Source: JADCCX01 sp051649305
GTDB lineage: Bacteria; Pseudomonadota; Alphaproteobacteria; Rhizobiales; Beijerinckiaceae
Length of the DNA stretch: 27,026 bases
Direction: 5' to 3'
NCBI GenBank assembly: GCA_051649305.1
Contig: JBOFGV010000103.1
Span: forward strand, 1-27,026
Positions 22,447 to 27,026 of this stretch are shown piece by piece. The notes below the pieces were generated by a model. The model searched no databases. It had not been told where the DNA came from and saw only the letters and a list, made by a program, of their open reading frames with translations. Both the position numbers and the translations under genes were made by a program. Numbering within the stretch: the first letter of the stretch is position 1; each line of letters begins with the position of its first letter.

Positions 22447-22886
22447 TCGGCAGACCGTTCAACGCGCAGATCGCCGCCTTCAATGCCGGTGATTCTGACA
22501 TTGGTGCCGACGGCAGCATCCGCCCCCATAACCCGCCAGACGGTGTCGCCAATCCTGATTGATCCAATGCCGGAAACAATCGCGGTTTCCAGACGATAGA
22601 CTTTGCCAAGCATGGAACCAGCACGGTCATTCAAAAACGGAGCATCAGTTTTCTCGTCTTTCTGGCGTTTCTGGATCATGCTGCCCACAGCAATGGATGC
22701 CAGACCAAACACGGCAAAGATCAATAGCTGTGCAACAAGGCCCGGCGAAAACAGCCAGCTTATGACGCCAGTGGAGACGGCCGCCAGGCCGATCCATAAT
22801 AGGAAGACACCGGGCATGACAACTTCGAGTCCGACCAGCAGGATTCCACCGGCCAGCCAGAGCCAGAACGCAGGCATAAGGCTCAT
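22443..22886 (-). CDS. NfeD-family membrane protein
   Basis: This 147-residue NfeD-type protein has three hydrophobic helices: about 6-24 (AFWLWLAGGILLVGLEVVM), 26-46 and 49-70. A C-terminal OB-fold (about 92-145) contains GKVYRLETAIVSGIGSIRIGDTVWRV. NfeD proteins pair with SPFH-domain proteins, are generally found in the same operon and are thought to act together in membrane microdomain or protein quality control. That arrangement is seen here: the qmcA-like gene ends four bases upstream on the same strand. It is the short form without the N-terminal protease domain. The stop codon overlaps that of mutY. Confidence 0.92.
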   Translation of the reverse strand: MSLMPAFWLWLAGGILLVGLEVVMPGVFLLWIGLAAVSTGVISWLFSPGLVAQLLIFAVFGLASIAVGSMIQKRQKDEKTDAPFLNDRAGSMLGKVYRLETAIVSGIGSIRIGDTVWRVMGADAAVGTNVRITGIEGGDLRVERSAD

Positions 22887-22890
22887 GCCA

Positions 22891-23919
22891 TCACTCCTTC
22901 ATGCTGCCCCAGGGACCGGATTTTTCGTCCTGAAGCGTCACTTTCGCATCAGCAGCCTGTGCCTTTGCGCGGCTTGGTGTTGAGCGGGAGGTTTCAGTTG
23001 ATGAGCCTGTAGCAGCCTTGGCGATTTCTGAAATACCGGCCAGCACGCCGGAAAGCCCTGCCACTTCCGTGGGCATCAGCAGCACTTTCTGGTTGGGGCT
23101 GCGGGCGAGGTTGTCGAGCGCCTTCACGTACTTCTCTGCCACCAGATAGTTCACAGCCCCCATGCTGCCCTTGGCGATGGCCTCCGATACCATGCGTGTG
23201 GCTTCTGCCTCGGCCTGCGCGCCACGCTCACGGGCTTCCGCATCGCGGAAGGCGGCTTCCCTGCGGCCTTCTGCCTCCAGAATCTGCGACTGTTTCATGC
23301 CTTCCGCCTTGAGGATCGACGCCTGCTTCAGGCCTTCCGCTTCGAGAATAGCGGCACGGCGATCGCGCTCTGCCTTCATCTGGCGGGCCATGGCATCAGC
23401 CAGATCACGCGGCGGGACAATGTCCTTGATCTCGATGCGCGTGGCCTTGATGCCCCATGGGGCAATGGCAGCATCCACAACATGCAAGAGCTTCACGTTG
23501 ATCTCATCGCGGTTGGAGAGAAGCTGATCCAGCTCCATCGATCCCATCACGGTGCGGATGTTGGTCATCACCAGATTAAGCAGCGCAATCTGCAGGTTTG
23601 TTACTTCGTATGAAGCGCGGGGTGCATCGAGCACTTGATAGAACACCACACCATCCACAGTAACAGCGGCGTTGTCGCGGGTGATAACCTCCTGTGTCGG
23701 CACATCCAGCACCTGCTCCATCATGATGACCTTGTTGCCGATGGTCTCGATGTAGGGGATCACCAGACCAAGCCCTGGCGTGAGCGTGCGGTTGTATTTG
23801 CGGAAGCGCTCAACGGTGTAATGATAGCCTTGAGGCACCTGCCGAATGCTCGCCATCAATGTGATGATCACGAAGATGGCCAGAACGGTGGCGACAATAG
23901 CAGAGCCGGTGATGACCAT
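22891..23919 (-). CDS. qmcA: SPFH/stomatin-like membrane protein (QmcA type)
   Basis: This 342-residue SPFH/band-7 protein has an N-terminal membrane helix (about 2-25, ITGSAIVATVLAIFVIITLMAS). The SPFH domain (about 30-190) includes QVPQGYHYTVERFRKY, LTPGLGLVIPYIE, VITRDNAAVTVDGVVFYQV and the IVPPRDLADAMARQMKAER segment. A long Ala/Glu/Arg-rich coiled coil with repeated ILEAEG/ILKAEG units follows (about 195-270), then a Ser/Thr-rich tail. These proteins form large rings and often associate with FtsH-type proteases. I prefer ATG 23919 to 23925 because GGAG lies at proper spacing only for the second codon. It forms an operon with nfeD. Confidence 0.93.
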   Translation of the reverse strand: MVITGSAIVATVLAIFVIITLMASIRQVPQGYHYTVERFRKYNRTLTPGLGLVIPYIETIGNKVIMMEQVLDVPTQEVITRDNAAVTVDGVVFYQVLDAPRASYEVTNLQIALLNLVMTNIRTVMGSMELDQLLSNRDEINVKLLHVVDAAIAPWGIKATRIEIKDIVPPRDLADAMARQMKAERDRRAAILEAEGLKQASILKAEGMKQSQILEAEGRREAAFRDAEARERGAQAEAEATRMVSEAIAKGSMGAVNYLVAEKYVKALDNLARSPNQKVLLMPTEVAGLSGVLAGISEIAKAATGSSTETSRSTPSRAKAQAADAKVTLQDEKSGPWGSMKE

Positions 23920-24102
23920 GAGCATTCTCCCGAAGCAACGTGCAAAGCGATTTGTCTGAAGGTGTGGGCTGACGACACGAAGCGCAAGAGGAATCTGCTG
24001 GATCGGGTTTTGGACCGCACATCCGTCGTCACGGAAACCATACCGGAAGCCATCACCATTCCTGATCTCGACTTGATCGTCAGGTGAGGCTAAAGGAAAG
24101 GC

Positions 24103-24687
24103 ATGATCAGTACAGGCGTAACCAGAAGACGGATGATATCAGGCGCAGCAATGCTCGCCGCCGGATTGCTGTCTGCCTGCACAGAAACCGCCAGCGATTT
24201 CAACGCCAATGCCGAGCCGCGCGTGAAAGTGCCGGGTGTTCCCGTGGCACTTGTCTCCCTTCAGGGCGCGCCTGAAACATTCACATCACGTCTGTCGAGC
24301 GCCATATCACAGCAAGCCGCGCGACGTGAAATTGTCATTGTCGGTATTGATGGCAACCCGCGCTATCAGGTCCGTGGCTATGTTTCGGCCCAGACCGGCG
24401 CGACTGGGGCGTCGGAACTTGCCTGGGTGTTTGATGTGTTTGATGCCCAGCGCAAACGGGCGCAGCGGATATCAGGCGTCGAACCCCTCCGGTCCGGTGG
24501 CGATATCTGGAACTCCCTGAGTGATCAGGATATCCAGAAGATTGCGTTCAAATCGGTTGATGACATTGCAGCCTTTCTGGCTGGAACTCCTGAAGCTGTT
24601 GCAGCGCGCAACGCTCCTTCACTTCCCTCAACCAACACCCGAAACCCGGCAAGCACCCGCGCTGTTGGCCTCATGCTGGGTAACTGA
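24103..24687 (+). CDS. uncharacterised lipoprotein upstream of prs
   Basis: This 194-residue protein has a lipoprotein signal peptide: basic TRRR, a hydrophobic run and lipobox LSAC with Cys26, followed by T-E. The mature domain (about 40-170) looks like a compact alpha/beta fold with alternating strands such as VPVALVSLQGA, IVIVGI, YQVRGYVSAQ and LAWVFDVFDAQRKRAQRISG, followed by a helix with IQKIAFKSVDDIAAFL. The pattern recalls lipoproteins that bind envelope components, but I do not recognise the family. ATG 24103 has a strong AAGGAAAGG ribosome site. It lies 151 bases upstream of prs on the same strand, with a gap large enough for a separate prs promoter. Confidence 0.85.
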   Translation: MISTGVTRRRMISGAAMLAAGLLSACTETASDFNANAEPRVKVPGVPVALVSLQGAPETFTSRLSSAISQQAARREIVIVGIDGNPRYQVRGYVSAQTGATGASELAWVFDVFDAQRKRAQRISGVEPLRSGGDIWNSLSDQDIQKIAFKSVDDIAAFLAGTPEAVAARNAPSLPSTNTRNPASTRAVGLMLGN

Positions 24688-24838
24688 GTTTCTGCCTGTG
24701 AATACAGGTGCTTTGTCTGCATTTCGAGGTTCGATTGGCTTGTGACGACGCCACAGCGTTGCTAATGGAAAACAGCTTCTCCCGCGACGGGCGCGCGGAA
24801 GGTCTGGCTGAAACTTTGTCTGCCCACGTGATGACATC

Positions 24839-25771
24839 ATGAAACTTGTAGCGGGCAATTCCAACCGTCCACTTGCGGAAGCGATTGCAGCCCATATCCG
24901 GCAGCCCCTTGCCAAGGCGCAGGTACGCCGTTTTGCCGATATGGAAGTCTTCGTTGAAATTCAGGAAAACGTGCGTGGCGAGGATGTGTTCATCATCCAG
25001 TCCACGTCTTTCCCAGCCAATGACCATCTGATGGAATTGTTGATCATTGCTGATGCCCTGCGTCGTTCGTCGGCGCGCCGCATCACGGCTGTGCTTCCCT
25101 ATTTTGGTTATGCCCGTCAGGACCGACGCGCTTCCGGACGTACACCTATTTCGGCCAAGCTGGTTGCCAACATGATCACGCGCGCGGGTGCTGACCGTGT
25201 GCTTACGGTTGATTTGCATGCGGGCCAGATTCAGGGCTTCTTTGATATCCCGACCGATAATCTCTACGGCGCTCCCGTCATGGTCAAGGACATCAAGGAG
25301 CGGATGGACACCAGCAACACCATGGTCATTTCGCCTGATGTCGGCGGCGTGGTACGTGCCCGAGCGCTGGCCAAGCGCATCGATGCGCCACTCGCCATCG
25401 TCGACAAGCGCCGCGAACGCCCCGGTGAAAGCGAAGTGATGAACATTATCGGCGATGTGGAGGGTAAATCCTGCATCCTCGTGGATGATATCGTCGATTC
25501 AGGCGGTACACTTTGCAATGCGGCCGATGCCTTGATGGCCAAGGGTGCCAAGGACGTTTCGGCCTATATCACGCACGGCGTTCTGTCGGGTGGTGCCGTG
25601 TCGCGTATCGCTTCATCCAAGCTCAAGGAGCTTGTGATCACCGACAGCATTGAGCCTTCGGAAGCTGTGAAGGTCGCCCGCAACATTCGCGTTATCTCGG
25701 TTGGCACCTTGTTGGGTGAAGCGATTGTCCGCACCGCGGGCGAGGAAAGCGTTTCCAGCCTTTTTGACTGA
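24839..25771 (+). CDS. prs: ribose-phosphate pyrophosphokinase
   Basis: Prs makes PRPP from ribose 5-phosphate and ATP, feeding purine, pyrimidine, histidine, tryptophan and NAD synthesis. The 310-residue product carries the ATP-binding region FADMEVFVEIQENVRGEDVF and PYFGYARQDRR. The metal and ribose phosphate motifs VDLHAGQIQGFF and the PRPP loop ILVDDIVDSGGTL are also present, as is the flexible-loop VDKRRERPGES. The length is normal for bacterial class I enzymes. The start follows GACATC with no strong ribosome site, but the N-terminus MKLVAGNSNRPLAEAI matches the family. The 67 residues that other frames show here are shadows. Confidence 0.97.
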   Translation: MKLVAGNSNRPLAEAIAAHIRQPLAKAQVRRFADMEVFVEIQENVRGEDVFIIQSTSFPANDHLMELLIIADALRRSSARRITAVLPYFGYARQDRRASGRTPISAKLVANMITRAGADRVLTVDLHAGQIQGFFDIPTDNLYGAPVMVKDIKERMDTSNTMVISPDVGGVVRARALAKRIDAPLAIVDKRRERPGESEVMNIIGDVEGKSCILVDDIVDSGGTLCNAADALMAKGAKDVSAYITHGVLSGGAVSRIASSKLKELVITDSIEPSEAVKVARNIRVISVGTLLGEAIVRTAGEESVSSLFD

Positions 25772-25900
25772 CCGATCTTCTACTTGCTTCTCTCCAAGCT
25801 GCCTTGTCCCAGTGTGCAGCACTCTGTCTGGCCTCCGGCTTGCATTTATGCCATGTAAGCGCCACACATCTGGGGAAATCTGCCCCAAACCGGGACTGGG

Positions 25901-27026
25901 ATGACAGAATACAGGAAAAGCAGTGTTTTTGATCGCATCCGGCGCTGGGCGCTGGATGTTGACGCGCGCTTTGATCATGGAACCTTCTCATTCTGGAACA
26001 GGATGAAGGAGGGATACCAGCGCTATTCCATCCAGATGGACCGTCTTTCGCTTCAGGGCGGCAAGAAAACCCTCGTGAACCTTGCCAGCGGCGGCATGAC
26101 CCTTGGGCTTGCAGGCGGTGTTTTGATGCTGGCTCTGGCGGTGCCTGCCTTCAAGGAAACCACGGATGAGAACTGGCTGAAAAAGCAGGATCTTGCGGTG
26201 GTTTTTCTCGATAGATACGGCTCGGAAATCGGCAAGCGCGGCATCAAGCATGATGATTCAACCCGCCTTGAGGATATGCCGGATTATTTCCTGAAGGCTG
26301 TTCTCGCCACCGAAGACCGCCGTTTCTATGATCACGTCGGTATTGATGTGATCGGAACAGTGCGCGCCATCAGCGTCAATACGCGCGCGTCGGGTGTTGT
26401 GCAGGGTGGATCGTCAATTACGCAGCAGCTGGCGAAGAATCTGTTTCTCACCAACGAGCGTTCCATTGAGCGCAAGATCAAGGAAGCTTTTCTGGCTCTG
26501 TGGCTGGAAAGCCGCCTGACCAAGCAGGAAATCCTGAAGCTTTATCTCGACCGCGCCTATATGGGCGGCGGCACTTTTGGTGCAACCGCTGCGGCCGAGT
26601 TCTATTTCGGCAAGTCGGTGCGGGATCTGACATTGGCAGAAAGTGCCATGATGGCTGGCCTGTTCAAGGCCCCCACGAAATACGCACCGCACGTCAACCT
26701 CCCGGCAGCACGCGCCCGCGCCAATGATGTGCTCTCCAACATGGTGGAGGCTGGGTATCTGGCTGAGGGGCAGATTTTCGCCGCGCGCCGCAACCCTGCA
26801 ACAGCCGTGGACCGCAGGCGCGACACCACAGCGGATTACTATCTCGACTGGGCCTTCACCGAAGCCCGCAAACTGATGGACAGTGGCAAACTCGGATCAG
26901 AGCGCGTTGTCACCATCAAGACAGCGCTGGATATGAACCTGCAGCGGCGCTCGGAATCCGTGATTGAAACCATGCTGCGTCAGAACGGGCCGGACTACGA
27001 GGCTGAGCAGGGTGCTGCCGTTGTTA
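25901..27026 (+). CDS. class A penicillin-binding protein, 5' portion (runs off window)
   Basis: The frame is open from ATG 25901 to the end of the window, about 375 codons, with no stop. It encodes a bifunctional peptidoglycan glycosyltransferase/transpeptidase; only the first half is visible. An N-terminal cytoplasmic segment (about 1-60) is followed by one membrane helix (about 61-82, SGGMTLGLAGGVLMLALAVP). The GT51 glycosyltransferase domain then carries AVLATEDRRFYDHVGID with the catalytic Glu, VVQGGSSITQQLAKNLFL, RKIKEAFLALWLE, and MGGGTFGATAAAEFYFGKS. The transpeptidase domain should begin beyond the window; SIE-type linker sequence TIKTALDMNLQRRSESVI is visible at the end. The gene is preceded by a small TGGGG/CCCCA dyad (25871-25887) and GGGACTGGG. 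Confidence 0.93.
   Translation, partial: MTEYRKSSVFDRIRRWALDVDARFDHGTFSFWNRMKEGYQRYSIQMDRLSLQGGKKTLVNLASGGMTLGLAGGVLMLALAVPAFKETTDENWLKKQDLAVVFLDRYGSEIGKRGIKHDDSTRLEDMPDYFLKAVLATEDRRFYDHVGIDVIGTVRAISVNTRASGVVQGGSSITQQLAKNLFLTNERSIERKIKEAFLALWLESRLTKQEILKLYLDRAYMGGGTFGATAAAEFYFGKSVRDLTLAESAMMAGLFKAPTKYAPHVNLPAARARANDVLSNMVEAGYLAEGQIFAARRNPATAVDRRRDTTADYYLDWAFTEARKLMDSGKLGSERVVTIKTALDMNLQRRSESVIETMLRQNGPDYEAEQGAAVV

Noticed and set aside
1..27026. Search for CRISPR arrays, IS elements, att sites and phage genes
   Set aside because: No regularly spaced repeats, transposase or integrase frames, or terminal inverted repeats with target duplications were seen by eye.

Overview
The window reads as chromosomal DNA of an alphaproteobacterium of the order Hyphomicrobiales (Rhizobiales), perhaps close to Brucellaceae/Phyllobacteriaceae. 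This rests on the gene set and local orders (secB, fxsA, tim44-mltA-smr, ychF-maoC, dciA/mutY, nfeD-qmcA, lipoprotein-prs) and on alphaproteobacterial regulatory signatures. The taxonomic placement is inference. No rRNA, tRNA, IS element, prophage or CRISPR array was recognised.

Layout. (1) 50-1213: an OmpR-type response regulator and an HTH-less cyclic-nucleotide-binding protein, with no sensor kinase in view. (2) 1308-3818: a small redox/detoxification cassette, with a GST and an FMN split-barrel protein translationally coupled by a TTGA overlap and divergent from a LysR regulator. (3) 3943-5547: xthA and secB on the minus strand. The 312-base gap between them holds what looks like an unannotated small RNA with its own promoter, three hairpins and an intrinsic terminator. 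Two of its hairpins expose identical runs of C. (4) 5650-9333: a cyanate (nitrate-type) ABC transporter and cyanase operon, cynA-cynB-cynD-cynS, behind a near-perfect sigma-54 promoter with an upstream dyad at enhancer distance. (5) 9519-12573: fxsA, divergent from the tightly packed tim44-mltA-smr operon. (6) 12678-15893: ychF, an orphan Phd-like antitoxin, a double-hotdog MaoC protein and a MoxR ATPase without its usual VWA partner. (7) 15900-20780: a type I secretion adaptor and a divergent LapB/RtxB-type ABC exporter, then a small basic protein and a lipoprotein of unknown function. (8) 20786-22446: dciA and mutY, divergent. (9) 22443-23919: nfeD and a QmcA-like SPFH protein. (10) 24103-27026: a lipoprotein, prs and the 5' part of a class A penicillin-binding protein that runs off the window.

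Working together: the cyn genes would import cyanate and split it to ammonia and CO2 under nitrogen control. SecB, FxsA, the Tim44-domain protein, MltA, the NfeD/SPFH pair and the PBP form a cell-envelope theme. XthA and MutY belong to DNA base-excision repair, and DciA to replication initiation. The parts most worth follow-up are the candidate sRNA, the sigma-54 cyn promoter, the secretion locus with its uncharacterised neighbours, and the orphan antitoxin.
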